From Porpolomopsis calyptriformis (taxonomy: Eukaryota > Basidiomycota > Agaricomycetes > Agaricales > Hygrophoraceae), in assembly GCA_951640195.1 (NCBI GenBank), contig OX621166.1, positions 1 through 64,000 on the forward strand: a DNA stretch of 64,000 nt, written 5' to 3'. Under the pieces are notes generated by a model. The model saw nothing but the letters and a program-made list of their open reading frames with translations. It did not search any database and had not been told where the DNA came from. This document shows positions 1 to 12,519 of the stretch, piece by piece. The translations under genes and the position numbers were made by a program. The number at the start of each line of letters is the position of its first letter. Position 1 is the first letter of the stretch.

Positions 1-1072
1 AGAGGTCTGTGATAAGTTGGAGATATACTCCCCCATACCCCTTATATAGCTTATTGCAGTACCTCATTCTGACCATATATTGTTATTCCGAGCATCTATA
101 ACACTGGTGCTATTGATTGAACATGAAATTGTGATGTTTAAAGAGGTCTGTGATAAGTTGGAGATATACTCCCTCATACCCTTTATATACCTTATTGGAG
201 TGCCTTATTCTACCCATATATTGTTATTCCGAGCATCTATGACACTAGTGCTATTGATTGAACATGAAATTATGATGTTTAAAGATGTCTGTAATAAGTT
301 GGAGATATACCCCCCCATACCCCTTATATAACTGATTGCGGTACCCCAAATGGTCTATAACTTAGGATTTTTGTATTCCCCACCTCTATGACACTGGGGC
401 TATTGATTGAATATAAAACCCAGGTTTTTAAAGACCTCTGTAATAAGTTGGAGATATACCCCCCCATACCCCTTATATAGCTTATTGCGGTACCCCAAAT
501 GGTCTATAAATCAGGATTTTTGTATTCCCAGTATCTATGACACTAGTGCTATCGATTGAACATAAAATCCTGATTTTTAAAGAGCTCTGTGATAAGTTGG
601 AGATATACCCCCCCATACCCCTTATATCACTGATTGCGGTACCCCAAATGGTCCATAAATCGGGATTTTTGTATTCCCCACCTCTATGACACTGGGGCTA
701 TCGATTGAATATGAAACCCCGATTTTTAGAGCAGTCTATAGCTACTTATACTTATGCCTCCTCCTAAAACCTTACTATCTTCCACCACGACATACCAAAT
801 GCTCTAAAAATCGGAATTTTCTGTGGGCCCACCATTAGTTCACTGTGCCTATCGAATGGACATGAAATTGTGATTTATAGAGTGCAATACAATAGCTGGG
901 CTGCATAATGGTATAAATGGAGTGTTTTACATATATCTCAAGAATGGGACCGCCGATTTTTTTAATTTATGGCTTAAACTGATTGTATTGGGATGCCCTA
1001 ACGATCCCCCAAAGAATTTTGAATTAATTTTGTGCCAGCATTTTGGTCATTTTGTTGATAATGGGTCCCTGA
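1..1072 (+). repeat. Right-terminal repeat tract of a mobile element (copy A)
   Basis: Tandem units of about 141-150 bp, each carrying the phrase GATAAGTTGGAGATATA, followed by about 350 bp of unique tail ending in GGGTCCCTGA. It matches 52017-53237 almost base for base. The main difference is that the other copy has one extra 149-bp unit (about 52504-52652); only a few single-base changes were noticed. The two copies part company right after the final CCCTGA, so 1072 is read as an element boundary. The element body would lie to the left of the window. Short reading frames inside it are repeat by-products, not genes. Confidence 0.85.
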
Positions 1073-1239
1073 AGTACTGAGAGGGACCGCCGACAATAGA
1101 GCTAACCGTTACCCTTCAGCCAGCTCGTGCCTAAAACCAGCCGCCAGCTAGACCGAGACCGAGCTGTCAGCTAGTACGAGAACCAGCCCACAAAGGAAGG
1201 AAGTAAAGTAAAGCCAGCTAGTGCCGAAAACCACCCGTC

Positions 1240-2070
1240 GACTTGTATGAGAACAAGTTCACCCACCATCCCCGACATACTATACTATTCAAAAAACTGA
1301 AAATAAACATCAAAGCTTTACTCGTGGAGAAACACTTATGGGAAGTCACGTCAGGCAACCAGCTTGCCCCCTCGTCCCCTCCCAACTCAAAACCGATCAA
1401 AGCTTTCCTCCGAAACCAACGTCTTGCCTGTGCCAAAATCATACTGCACATCGACAATCCCCAGCTCCTCCACGTACAAAGATCTCATCTGATCTGGGAC
1501 AATCTCGAACTTGTCCATCGCTCCTGAGGTTTCGGAATCCTTTTATCCATCCGCCGCCGCTTCTTCACCATGCTCAAACAAGACACCCAATCCATGCAAG
1601 CCTGGATCGCTAGTATCCCACATGTTGCCTTCGAACTTGAACCTGCCAACTTTAAAGTGCACCACATCGATCTCATCACCATGCTCACACAGGGTCTCCC
1701 TGTTTCGTACTCATCGTTTATCCTTTCTCTTGACGCTACCTCACCAGACCAACTTGAGGTCAACACAGTAATTACCTGAGGAAGAATACCGTCACGAAAT
1801 CTGACCCGTCCTCACATGCCGAACGCGTCCTTCTCTATGCTTCCTCCCAACGAAGCCGCCATGGATGAAAAGAGCGGAGACACAATATGGACGCCCGCTA
1901 CTACAACCGTCAAGGCTATGGACACATTGCACGAAACTGTCCATCCCCACGAATGAACAACCTTGCCGCCGTAGCCAAAGACGACGATTCCGACCGAACC
2001 ATCCAACTTTAAACGCCCCGCCGTCAAAAGGCAATGGCCGCCCGTCACCTCTTTTCCTTCTTACTTGAAG
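1240..2070 (+). pseudogene. Ty1/copia gag relic, plus strand
   Basis: Broken gag-like reading frame. Around 1570-1780 it shows the copia gag pattern (W-IASIPHVAFEL, then LITMLTQGLPVSYSSFILSLDA). Further on, near 1885-1960, a zinc-knuckle-like GHIARNCPSPR appears, but the first cysteine of the CCHC motif is replaced. Frames shift and stop several times, so no intact protein remains. It points opposite to the neighbouring copia relic at 2150-4050, so two different insertions or an internal inversion are involved. No long terminal repeats were recognised. Confidence 0.6.
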
Positions 2071-2149
2071 GGAAGGGGGTGTAGATATCTTGCCGAGCGC
2101 CTACCGCTCAAGGGCCCCCTCACACCAAATAGTCGGCCCATCAATTGGG

Positions 2150-4047
2150 TATTGGGGTCAGCTTTCCCTCATCAAAAATCACACTACGTTCGACCGTCAC
2201 TGTTCATTTATCTCGCCAGAACACAGGCCTTTGGCCTTTACAAGCTTCATCAAAGAAGAAGCCTATCCAGTAGCCTTCTTTGGCTTGCTTGTCCACTTTG
2301 ATAAACGCTTGTCGGCAATCCACACACGACATCCCCATTCCCTGAGCCATGAAAGCTTGGGTTTCTGACCATCACCAACCTCAATGTGAGTCTGCCTATC
2401 GAGGGCTTTCATACAAGTTCACTTTTTTAGCCATACAACATCTCGGATAGCTCCTTCCCATAGCAATTTCGCAATTTCCGCACGGCGCTAGCATGGAGAA
2501 TCCCATGGACTCTCCCCAGTAGCATTCCATTCAGCCACTCCGTTTTCCTTTGGTGTATCATACCATGGACGGTAAGTTTTCGTTTCGTTCCATGATCATG
2601 ATCAACAAGATGCCTAGTGAATTCATCCCTCATGAATTCTCCTCCTCGCTCAGAGCCAAGTATCTTCATTGGATTGGGTTGGATTGGCGCGTTCAAGTGG
2701 GCCAACAGGTATGCTTTGCTTTATACTGCTTGTAAGCACGAAACATTTCAGCTTTCTCACGCAACAGGTCCATGTGCGATGTGCGTTTCGCGAGTAGTCA
2801 TCTGTGAATGTTACAAACCACCGTCATCCACCACCAGTTTTTATTATGGACGGTCCCCGATGACCCATGCGCCGATGAAGAAGAAGGTCTATAACACTGA
2901 GCTTACCGTGAGCTTCTCCACTACACTGTTGGCAAACACATCAGGTCCACGAACGACTCAATATAGTCCATTCGTCTTCGGCATTCATCCAATCAGGCAT
3001 CCAGAGCCATCGCGAATCTCACAGTGACCACTCCAAAGGTTGTCGTGTATCCCCCATCATCGATTCGTCTAACAGAGATTACAGTGAAAGCGAAAGCGAT
3101 ATCAGGGGTGTATAAAACCTCGGTAAGTTGCAGCTTCGAGGTATGATCATGTCACCTGTTCCATAGGCATTGAACTTTTCGCAGCGTTGATCGCCTTCGG
3201 GGCCATCTCCCGATAGGTAGTAAACCTCTCCCAGTATGGTGACAGATGTCGATGTCGATGTCGGGTTGATCTAGAATCATAGAGTTCAACAACTCCATCA
3301 TCATCAGGTACGGATCCAACTCCACAGTTCCAACATACAACACCAGACAACTGTGATCTCGTATCACTGCCTTGGTTTTGACTACTTGCGCTTTTCTTTC
3401 TTTCTCGGGGGTGGTTTGCCACTCAGGTAGCTAGCCAGTGCCACATCATTTTCCTTGTGGGCTTGTCATGTTGTCCCACAATTTTCTGATGATCATATTC
3501 CTGCTGAACGTACACTGTCGGGGTATCGGGATCAGCATGGATCAAGCTCCATGGATCAAGCTCCGTCTTGAGGAGGTGCCCAGACATAGATAAGTGGGAG
3601 ATGTAGGTGGCGTAATTTGGGGGAAGAGAGGCAATGATGATCACTGTGGAATATTCTTCATCGCTCAAATCGATACCAACAGCTGACAGTCCCTCCCACA
3701 GCTCCCGCATTTTGTCCAGGTGCACACGCAGGTTCCCCTTTTCAGTGCAACGAGTAGTCATAAGCTTTAATCGAAGGTTAGCCTGCACTAGGCTAGTTTT
3801 CGATTTGAATTCCTTGACTATTGCTGACCACATTCGAGCCACAGTATCCTTTCGAAGGATGACACGGATGATTGATGATTGAATCCGCTAAACGCTGTCC
3901 AACTAAGTGACGAGCAAGGTGTTCATTCATCTTGAGCCCGCTGCTCGAGAGCTTCCTGATGATGATGCTATTTTCTGTGATGGATAGGAATACGATGGAA
4001 TCGAGCACTACTAGCACACTCAGTGGACCCGTGGCAAGGTAGGTCAT
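2150..4047 (-). pseudogene. Ty1/copia retrotransposon relic, minus strand
   Basis: Pieces of a copia polyprotein in the expected order. Gag lies at 3842-3423 (NLRVHLDKMRELWEGL, then IIIASLPPNYATYISHL). A CWNCG zinc-knuckle remnant and an aspartic-protease-like stretch (LSPYWERFTTYREMAPKAI) lie at 3422-3147. Integrase lies at 2705-2427 (KILGSERGGEFMRDEFTRHL). The post-integrase segment near 2300-2150 contains KQAKEGYWIGF and TVERSVIFDE. Stops and frameshifts break it throughout. The reverse transcriptase and both LTRs were not found, so this is a dead fragment. Confidence 0.75.
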
Positions 4048-4393
4048 CGTCCACTCGTCCTGAAACTCTCTTATACTATCTCCTCAGGTATTCTTGGACT
4101 ACGTCGATATCGATATCATGACCTGACTCCCCGAATTATTAATAATTGCAGAAAGAGATAAGGACACAGGATGCGGTGCCCAACGAGGTACAAACATCGG
4201 AATTCAAAGAGCTCCTTGATAGTTGAGAACATCATCTACGCGCGAGGGAAAAATACCCCCCTTCCTTCCAAGTCTTGACCGTCCCGAGAGTCGGCGGTAT
4301 CTATTTCGGGGGCGGATGTTGTCGGAGGTTTAGAGTCTGGAGTGACATGGAAGATAGCCCACTCACCAGTGAGGGGGCAGCGAGGTTACATCA

Positions 4394-7300
4394 CTAATCT
4401 CCTTGAATACGTTTTCGCTTCAAATTTGGTTGAATTCTTTTCGTCAGACGGCTAGCCGAGATCTCAGCCCCCAGTGCTGTGAATATACCAGAGGAATCTA
4501 GCCGCGAGAAAACAGTCATATCCAATGACGCCAAAGCATGAGAATCGGGATCTGGGTCTGTGAGATCATCCTTGATAGTGGCACGAGCAGGGTAAGCAGC
4601 AACAACACGCAAAAGGTTGTATTTTCCTTTTATATTATTTGAGCGAGGGATGGCAGCAAGACACCGCTTCAGTTTGGGCACAAGTTGGGGACGCGAAGAG
4701 AAGGAGAATGGCTCTCCGTTCTGGCAAGCCAAGTTCAGAGGGTCATCCACACCAGGATAGAGGTTCTCGCTCACTTTATTTATATAAAATTTGTTGGGCG
4801 AAGTAGCCTTGATGGCACCTTCCACGACCTTCGGTTTGAGGTTTTCCCACAGGTAGGCTTTCACTTGGATCACCACCCACACCAGAGTGTTGTCTGCCAA
4901 CTTCAGAAGGCAAACAATATCTGGCCCCATGTTGTTATCAGGAAAAAGGAAGGTTAGACAACGAGCATCCTGAAACCAGTGCAGAGTTTCTTCTGGAGTC
5001 GTCGCATCGAACCCCAAACATGTGTTAGCCACTTGATACGATGGTTGGTCGGTAGGAAAGACTTGAATCATTCCGTCGCTACCAAGAGTCCAAGCCACGA
5101 CCTCAGCCGTCTGCTTCACGAAATCGGGCATGTCACGCATTATCAACAGCTTGTCCAAAGTCCCTACTTCTTTCAATGCTCGGCTGAAGTTCCAAGCAAT
5201 GTAGTCTTCGAGACCTACTGGTCGCGTTTCATTGTTACGAAGTTGGCCGTCAAGATAATGTCGTGCGTCGAACCCCGAAGAACTCAACCAGTTCGCGGCA
5301 GCAAGAATAACCAATGGTTCGTCGGCCTTGATTTCTGAGTGTACAAAACGAGCGAATCCAAGTTCAATGAGTTCCCTCTCTTCCTCGGTCAGCAGAGGTA
5401 CATTGCGGCGGATGATGTATCGAAAAACGACGCCCGATATAGTTTCTTTCAAGGCTGGCTCTATGACAGTTTCATGGGTTAAATAAATCGAAAGGGGACG
5501 TTGTACAAAGCAAAACATACTATTGTGAAGTTTCTCAAAATCGAACCGGCCAAAAGTCATTTTGTTGTGAATGACATCAGGGTGGACCTCGGGCTCAGCA
5601 GCGGCACACGCTGGGAAATCGGTGGGCGTGAAAGTCGTACATGCATCAATATATGCATTTAGCAACCGATGGGGTGAATGATACGCGTATTGCAACAGAT
5701 GGCTGATGTATGTAGCTGTGAAACGGTACCTGTGCAATAATGGTGAGCCTAAACGAATATTGAACATGCTGCAAAAAGAAGTGCAAGCACCTTCCTTGCA
5801 GCCAATGCCAGATCCGACTAAGAAACTCTTCACGAGTATCGTTTTCCCAGGAATCTAAAGGCAAATACCTTCGCACGTACTCTTCCTGAGCCTGACGGGT
5901 ATCGAAAGATCCCGTGTCGGTAAATAATTCAAAGGACCTGTGCTCCTTGAGGATACCCGATGACAACGATTCGTTGACAACCTTGATTGACATTCCTGTC
6001 CCTGAAACAATAAACGTAGCCTGAGGAAGCACCTCATGCCACACCCGCACGACCTCTCGCAGGACTGGGCGTTTCTTGGGAGTCCGCGAAGATTGATTAG
6101 TTTCGCCATCGCCATCTTCACGAGAATTCTCTTCTTCATACTTATCTTTAGATACAAACGCACCCATATGTCGAGTGGCAGCGAACTGGGCTTCTTCATC
6201 TATAGCACAAAAAAACCCCTCGGATGATGCCGACTCGGATATTAGTGCCATGATGCGGCTAAAGACAGTCTGGATCATCCCCAGAACCTCGTTGGGAGCC
6301 CGCCTCAAACCGACTGCCGCAAATTCGTGAAAAATATCCCGTGAACATATGGCGGTGGGAGTCACTTGTAACAGTAGCTAGAGACGTTGATGATTCTGCG
6401 TTAATGTTGAGTCTATTTCATAGGCCAGTGCGAGGAACCTCTCCATGATTAGCAAACGGCTCAGTAGGACCTGTTCGAACCGGCGTTTGGCCACGACTTC
6501 ATTGTGATCGCGTGCGTCGCGAAATCTTTTAGAATCACCACCGAGAAAGAAAGGTAGCAGTGAGTGAAAGCCGCTGGTGTGTTCAAGAGTGTCAGAGATG
6601 ATATTTGTCACGTCCTTAGAACCAATGGTGGACTGATCGGCAACGCATGTGAAGTAAAGGCCCCAACGATGAGATAGACCTTCAAGAATCAACCTTGTCT
6701 TGCCCGAGCCTGAAGTATTGCAGAGTAGGCTGGAAAATGCTGTCAATTATAATACATCGAAAGGAGTCTTGACTGACATGTTTCTATTCTTCCTGAACAT
6801 TCTGTCAATTCGGCCTGAAATTTCATGCTTGCCACTAGACCATCTACCAAGATCATGCAGCAGTAAGCTCGGCGAACCGTCGATCGAGGGGATCGCTAGA
6901 TCTTTGAAATGAAGATCCCGGGACCAATCGAATGAGTCATCGGGGGTCCACAGGGGTAGCTTACGCTGCCCTAAAAGGTACTCCCGCAATTCTGACTCAA
7001 TCTCCTCCAGAAATCCAACAATCCGCTGTTTGGTTATTGGTGACCTTTCGGGCGACGACGGTGCCTCAGGCAGATCATCGGGTAGAAATTGCGCATTAGT
7101 CGGGGTTGTCATCTTTTTGAGCAAATCTGCAAGAGATATGGAGTCAACACAGGTCGCGGTAACAGGGTTGGTGCATACGGTGGTTACGGATTTTCTGGTA
7201 TTTCTTCATTAAATGGGCTTCTTTGAGCATTATGAGAAGCTCTGGGTTGTCCGCAAGGAGGTTCTTGCAAGCCGAAGTATCCAAGTATGTCTGATCCAAC

Positions 7301-7464
7301 GGTTGATCGTGCGCAGCATAGATATTGCGCGCATTAAGAACGACAACGGCTAGAAGATCGGCAGCGGTTTTCTCATCTTCCAGCTGTTCGACACTTGTAT
7401 TGTACCACGGGGTAGGCAGAGATTTATCAAGCTGAGCTTGTTCCCGGTCAGTGACGTTTGTCAT
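4394..7464 (-). pseudogene. CRN-like P-loop NTPase plus PD-(D/E)xK nuclease gene, interrupted by one stop
   Basis: Multi-exon gene resembling Crinkler-type (CR) proteins, in which a P-loop NTPase precedes a restriction-endonuclease-fold domain; these are known as effector or conflict proteins of fungi and oomycetes. Seen here: Walker A (LLCNTSGSGKTR) near 6735-6690; a central helical and NTPase region to about 5760; and a C-terminal nuclease-like core, GPDIVCLL followed by VVIQVKA, near 4930-4840, fitting D...QxK. Plausible introns remove 7181-7129, about 6779-6731 and about 5790-5730 and keep the frame. One TAG at 6378-6380 interrupts the frame; no good intron removes it. The reading frame continues cleanly on both sides, so the loss is recent or bypassed. 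The host role, if any, is unknown. Confidence 0.65.
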
Positions 7465-7984
7465 GGGTGTCGCTAGTTAAGGAGATGACTGTTGTAGCTG
7501 TTTGAATTGCTCACGCTTTGACGTCACCGCCACAGAGTCACAGAGCAAGATCGAAAGAAGAGAATCCAACGATCATCAACGCTGCTTCGACCTGCACTGC
7601 TCCACCCTTAAAATATGTTCACCTACTTAGGCTGCAACTTTCAAAGAGAGATAGCGGCAGTTCCTGGGCATGAAAAGGACAGACCAATATGCAGAAAATA
7701 CCATACGGCGAAGGCTCGGAGCCGAAAATGTACCAACGTCCACAGAACGTCCACAGAAAGATCCAACATGTGATGTGGCATCGTTACTAATTTAAGCGTT
7801 CGGATGGTGGCTTTGGCACGGCGAGTGACTATAAAACCAAGGCTACCGTCTGAGCATTGCGATTTAGAACTTTCTCTTCCCCGTCACTTACTCAACAAAA
7901 AATCAAAGGTGACTGTCAGTTGTTTTATCCCGCAACTATAAAACTCCTCTTACACACTCTTTCAACCAGAAAGTACTTTGCAAC
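7465..7984. other. Intergenic, divergent upstream region
   Basis: Lies between the CRN-like gene (minus) and the 7985 gene (plus). TATAAAA motifs occur at 7830-7836 and about 7937-7943 on the plus strand, the second close enough to serve the 7985 gene. Nothing else recognised. Confidence 0.4.
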
Positions 7985-9117
7985 ATGTCCGCACAACATG
8001 ATGTTCCAGGACGAACGAGATGTTACAATGGGGATATTGATATTGTTGGGCAGCTTTGGTGGCAAGTCTGGGAGACTCACGCCTATCAAATGAGAGTTCG
8101 CCCTAACATGTATGTCTTTATTCCTCGCTCCAAGTGTCTGTCCGTTGATCTGTACTTCAGCAGCCGCACTAAACCTGTCCGCTTGCGGGTGACAGATGCA
8201 AGCGTACAATTCTTTGCCCATTCGACCTGCCTCCGCCTCCCTGTGAAAAATGCATCACCTCTGTGGGATCAGGTTTGTTTTGCTCTTTGTCTTGTCTTAC
8301 TGTGCTGATCTTCATTGTTCATGTGCGCCATAGTTTCTCCATTTCATTGGGGAATCGGTGCAGCTACCTGAGGCTGAAGGGTCACAGATTATGGCACAGA
8401 AAAACGATTCCTTTCTAGCCGATCTAGAAACAAACGTCAAAATATTCTTGATTGCTTGTGCGAGAGTTAATTGGCAAGCATGGTTTATACTAACTTCTTA
8501 TTTCTACTAACTATGTTCTCTACGGCAGCGGACGCGAGTGCGACATGCTCCTGCGCCTAGTGTGGTTGTTCCTCCGGTTCCTTCTAAAACACCGCGTGCT
8601 CCATAAAACACCCCGCGAATCCAGCCTTAATCGTGCATATTACATTGCCAACATTGCTGTAGAAGCTCCCGCTTTGGTTGGAGCGATTATGACGGGGGGG
8701 GGCATTCTGTGTCAAGCGGACCATTTATTCCACAAACGCTTGACGTCATCCACCTCTGGGGGATCCTTTATGCTGGTCAAATCAATCACTCCGCTCGACA
8801 TCTCTGACTTCAACCAGCGACATGATGGACAAGATCTTCCCAGTGCATTGTTTGGCGGCTCCTTCAGCAAAGTGGCACTTGACCTCTGCAGGGACCGGCA
8901 AGATACCTGGTTCTACCCCACTCTCTCGAAGGACAGTGCCACAGGTGCGTCTACAACAGACACCAGCGACGAAATCACAATGCTCCTGGAGTCGTGCGTA
9001 GCAGCCACTCTGCATGAGGGAATGGGCATTACCGCCAAATGGGTCTACTGGGGACAGATGGCCATACTCGAAAGCTGGTGGGTGGAGGAGGAACGGGGCC
9101 TTTCGCCTAGTTATTAA
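7985..9117 (+). CDS. Hypothetical protein, exon structure uncertain
   Basis: Exon 1 (7985-8272) begins MSAQHDVPGRTRCYNGDID and ends at a good GTTTGT donor; an acceptor at 8331-8333 opens exon 2 in frame. The second intron ends at 8528, but its donor is ambiguous. A donor at 8466 gives a short proline-rich tail (PAPSVVVPPVPS) ending at 8606. A donor at 8483 joins the long open frame running to 9117. Coding-like composition in 8620-9117 suggests it belongs to this gene or to a separate one. No family was recognised. Both termini and the join are low confidence; exon 1 is the best supported part. Confidence 0.4.
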
Positions 9118-9252
9118 GCCGTATAAACAAAGGATCGACCGGACCCTTTCTTTTGTACATTCCTTTTGGTGTGTGCCCTTTGTCTTTCTGCTGTAGCTAC
9201 AGAGTAATCCCACATGCTACCGGATCACCGCTCACGGATGAGTTTCATGAAT

Positions 9253-9690
9253 TCAGCAGCAAATAGCCAGCCACATAAACTTGGATGGGTGATTGACGCC
9301 AAGATGTTCCTCGCAGCCAGCTGGTGCCCACTTGAAGAGTGCCTTAGCCCTGTCGTGTGGTTCTTGTGAATTGCAAACAAATGCGAGGTTGTTCAGTGAT
9401 AGCGATGTAAGTGTGTCTGGGTGGTCAGCATCCAGATAACGCTTGGAGCCAACTAATGCCTGCCTGTGGAGGGTCTTAGCCTTGTCATATTGTCGCTATG
9501 AGTTGTTCACCAACGCAAGCGTGGATGGGTGGTCGGCACCCAGGTGTTCCTCGGAGGCAGCTAACGCCCGCTTGTAAAGGGTCTCAGCCTTGTCATATTG
9601 TCCTTGCGACTCGTAAATAAATGCAAGATTGATTACCAGCGTAAGCGCGGAGGGGTCAGCACCCAGATGTTTCTCACAGCCAGTTAGCAT
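9253..9690 (-). pseudogene. Kinesin-light-chain-type TPR repeat relic
   Basis: Read from the minus strand, three tetratricopeptide units follow one another, for example NLAFIYESQGQYDKAETLYK, a second with RQYDKAKTLHRQALVGS, and a third ending in CEEHLGVNHPS. One TAG near 9498 separates the first unit from the rest, with the frame otherwise kept. In Agaricomycetes such repeats usually form the C-terminal part of NB-ARC/TPR proteins; no nucleotide-binding domain is seen nearby. A second TPR relic lies at 56860-57112. Confidence 0.7.
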
Positions 9691-9699
9691 GATAACCAG

Positions 9700-11071
9700 T
9701 AGATGAATCACCCCCGGCCAATGGTACTCCAAAAGATGAAGATTGACCAGATGCGGTAGGGGAGAGGTATTGAGGTTGAGATCGACTTCGGTCCCATTGA
9801 AGGAATGACAATGGAGGCAAGTCGGTGAATGAGCTGTGTCAACAATATCTATTCTAAAATGTGTAGCCCCTCTCACAACCTCCCCTTTTACCTTCACCAT
9901 TTTCACCCTGTGCATCTCTTTCGCTTTTTCGTTGATCTCCGACACCTCTTGCGTATTCAAGAATCCAATATTCCAATACCCTAGTGTCGTGCGCGCACCA
10001 TCTGCATCTATGTGCCCGCTGGCGTCCCTCATCAAACTCCGTATTTGTATCTACGTCCATTAGAGCAATGGCAGCGAGGCCGCGATGCTGACACCGTCAT
10101 ACAGGTGACGGCGAGCGCGAGCGTCAAAGTGGAGGCTGTAATCTATCTGGAAGGGTCCCAATGGCTTCGTAATACTTCAGATCGATTAATTCAACAGCTG
10201 CAATGAAATGGTAAGGCGGAAGCACCCACGTCACGGCAGCTCTTGCAATCTCCCGCATCCATTTTCTGTCGGTCTTCCTTCCCTCTCACAACTTCCTCGT
10301 ACGCAAAGTCACACCCTTCGTTGTGAGCAGGATCTATAGTGTAAAGGGTGTTTATCGTGGTTTTGGTACGACATAGTTTATGTTGAATGCTGGTCAAAGA
10401 ACAACACAAGAGACAAGACGCACTTGGAAACTTGCTGAGCGTACCTTCCATGACCCTTGTAAGCTGAATGGTCATTTAAAACCCTATTGGTGGGCTCAGT
10501 GGCCACAGGCACTCGCAAAGCTGTGGATTGCATAGGTTCCAGATCATTCTTGTCCTCTTTCTCACGGAGTTTCCTATGAGTATGTGCTTTCTCTCCCTTC
10601 AAGAGATTTGCATGACCAGAATCTGAATTCTCGGGCAGAGACCTCGAGTCTTCCTTAACACAGATTCCCAAGTTGTAGTCCGTATTGGGAGGCATCCGAG
10701 GATGTCGTGCCAGATGTTGGCCTGGTGAACCAATATTGATAGCAGGTTTCATCCTGATAGCATTGGACTGGGCAGAAACAGATGGGGAGGGATCGGGATA
10801 TACTGGATCTGGGGCTGGGCATAATGCGGGATGTGTGGAGAAAGACAACGTTCTAGACCAAAATCCAAAATCACAGATGATGGATCCAGGGGTCGTTGAG
10901 GCCCTTAGCGCAAACAAACGCAGTAACACCCTCCCAATAACCTGATAATTTAGTTGGCTCGACCCCTTCGCCTGTTCATTGTCTTGCGCTACCCATATCC
11001 AAATCCAAATCCAAATCCTACATCCTACATTTACATCGCTGTACAAATACACCATCTCTGTATACATACAC
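9700..11071. other. Gene-poor stretch
   Basis: Open frames exist on the minus strand (10378-11082 and 9700-10035) but have no recognisable domain and look compositionally random. Short simple repeats occur at about 10990-11020 (ATCCAA runs). No gene can be supported here. Confidence 0.35.
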
Positions 11072-11801
11072 CTAATCCTCACCCCCGTCCTCTTTGCACA
11101 TCATCGCTACCTTGTTGATCTCCTTCACAAACATCCCGTCATACAAACTATACCACTTCGAAGGTTTCGTAAACGCGATCGACCCACCCTGCCTCCGTGG
11201 CCGACTAAAACAAACCTCGGTTCCCAGTATCGCCACACCAAGCACACTTTTTGCCCATCGCGCACCCTCTTCCCCGAGAATCACCATGTAATCGTGTAAT
11301 TGCTTTTGAATTTCGTCTTTCGCCTTCTCCGATGATTCTCCTTCTCGCTTGTAAACCAAGCCGATTTCAATAATCAGCCGAACCTTGTCGTATTTCTCCT
11401 CATCGTTGTAATAGCTTGTCACGATAAAATCCGGGTACCGTTTTTGCTCCCGTTTCGAGACATATTGTCCTGCAGAGCTCTTTAATCAGAGCCATCCACA
11501 TCTTCTGAGCCAACATACCTGTCGAATCAACACTCATCATACTCGTGTTACCGACATCCAACAGCCCATCCTCCTCTACCAAGCCCTCCATCCCCACCAC
11601 CATCTCCACCTCCTCTTCTGACATTATCTGCCGAATCAGCCCCTGGGGCTTCACCATCTCATCTGGGAACTTGAGGTTCAAGTACTTGTCTATCGGCCCA
11701 TACTGTGAGCGCTGCAGCCTAGGCACCTTTGTGGCCCAGCTTGCGATTCTATTTCGAAGTTTCTGTGGAATCCTGCTATCCTCTGGGTCGAAATCAACCA
11801 T
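11072..11801 (-). CDS. Small PD-(D/E)xK-nuclease-like protein
   Basis: Two exons joined by a clean intron of about 50 bases (GTATGT donor near 11531, GCAG acceptor near 11483), giving about 220 residues. The N-terminal part starts MVDFDPEDSRIPQKLRNR. The second exon carries YPDFIVTSYYN followed by VRLIIEIGLVYK, the spacing and hydrophobic strands of a restriction-endonuclease-fold core (D, then E-x-K). The expected lysine is glycine (EIG), so catalytic activity is doubtful. Family assignment is inference from this motif. The joined frame has no stop. A role in transposon biology or self/non-self conflict is possible, since a CRN-type nuclease lies 4 kb away. Confidence 0.55.
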
Positions 11802-12055
11802 CTGTAGACAACAATCATCCTTTGAAGTAGCAGCAGAACAAGAGGAAGAAGACAGAATACTACCTACCGTTACCGTCTGTCCCCGTCAGCCCAAATAAAG
11901 CTGATCTCGTTTATTTGCAGATGTTAGGCTACTTCCTCTTTCCCAACGACCTCCACCCACCTACACACCCCAGCAATACTCACTACCGAGGTTTGTACAC
12001 TGGAAAGCATAGTATTTCATCTCAATCTCACATCTTACATCTATTTGGACAAAGC

Positions 12056-12519
12056 ATGGTCAGAATTTTCGCAGGATACACAATTGACCAGGATGAACTT
12101 GTCCGTTTCCTCAATGCCCAAGGCTTGGGCCCTGCCCCTGGAGAACCCCAGTTAACTGTTACCGAAGCCTGGATGAATTTCATGAGCTGGCGAGCCCTAA
12201 AGCCACGACGTGGAGATTTAAAAACGTTGCTTCCATGGCCCCAATGTCCCTCACATTTTCCTCCACCTCTCCCACATGCTCACATTCAATTCCCAATGCA
12301 GACTGGTATGATCAGGGTGGAAATCATGTCCATGCCTTCATCACAAGGCGTACCAATGACATCAACAACCCGAACCTTCGCTTCAAGGAGATGCCAATAG
12401 ATCTCGAGATCCGGGACAGGTTCATTGCCAACACGGGCAATATCCTGGACCCAAGCAAGATGAAGTTTTGGAGCTTGCCCGAGGACGTTTTGCGTGTCCC
12501 CTTAGGCCTTCCCTTCTAG
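12056..12519 (+). CDS. Small hypothetical protein, two exons
   Basis: Starts MVRIFAGYTIDQDELVRFL and runs through EAWMNFMSWRALKP. An intron of about 80-90 bases ends at the CAG before ACTGGTATGATC (about 12300). The second exon, with WYDQGGNHVHAFITRR, ends LPEDVLRVPLGLPF with a stop at 12519. The donor is uncertain (12211 or 12225). About 120 residues. No known domain or signal peptide was seen. The coding look of both exons supports a real gene; function unknown. Confidence 0.5.

Noticed and set aside
80..331. Open frame of 83 codons, repeated at 52096-52347
   Set aside because: It lies inside the tandem terminal array, arises because the unit length keeps the frame, and has no protein-like composition.
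9700..10035. N-terminal extension of the TPR protein
   Set aside because: Composition changes abruptly and no NB-ARC motif is present, so only the TPR part is supported.
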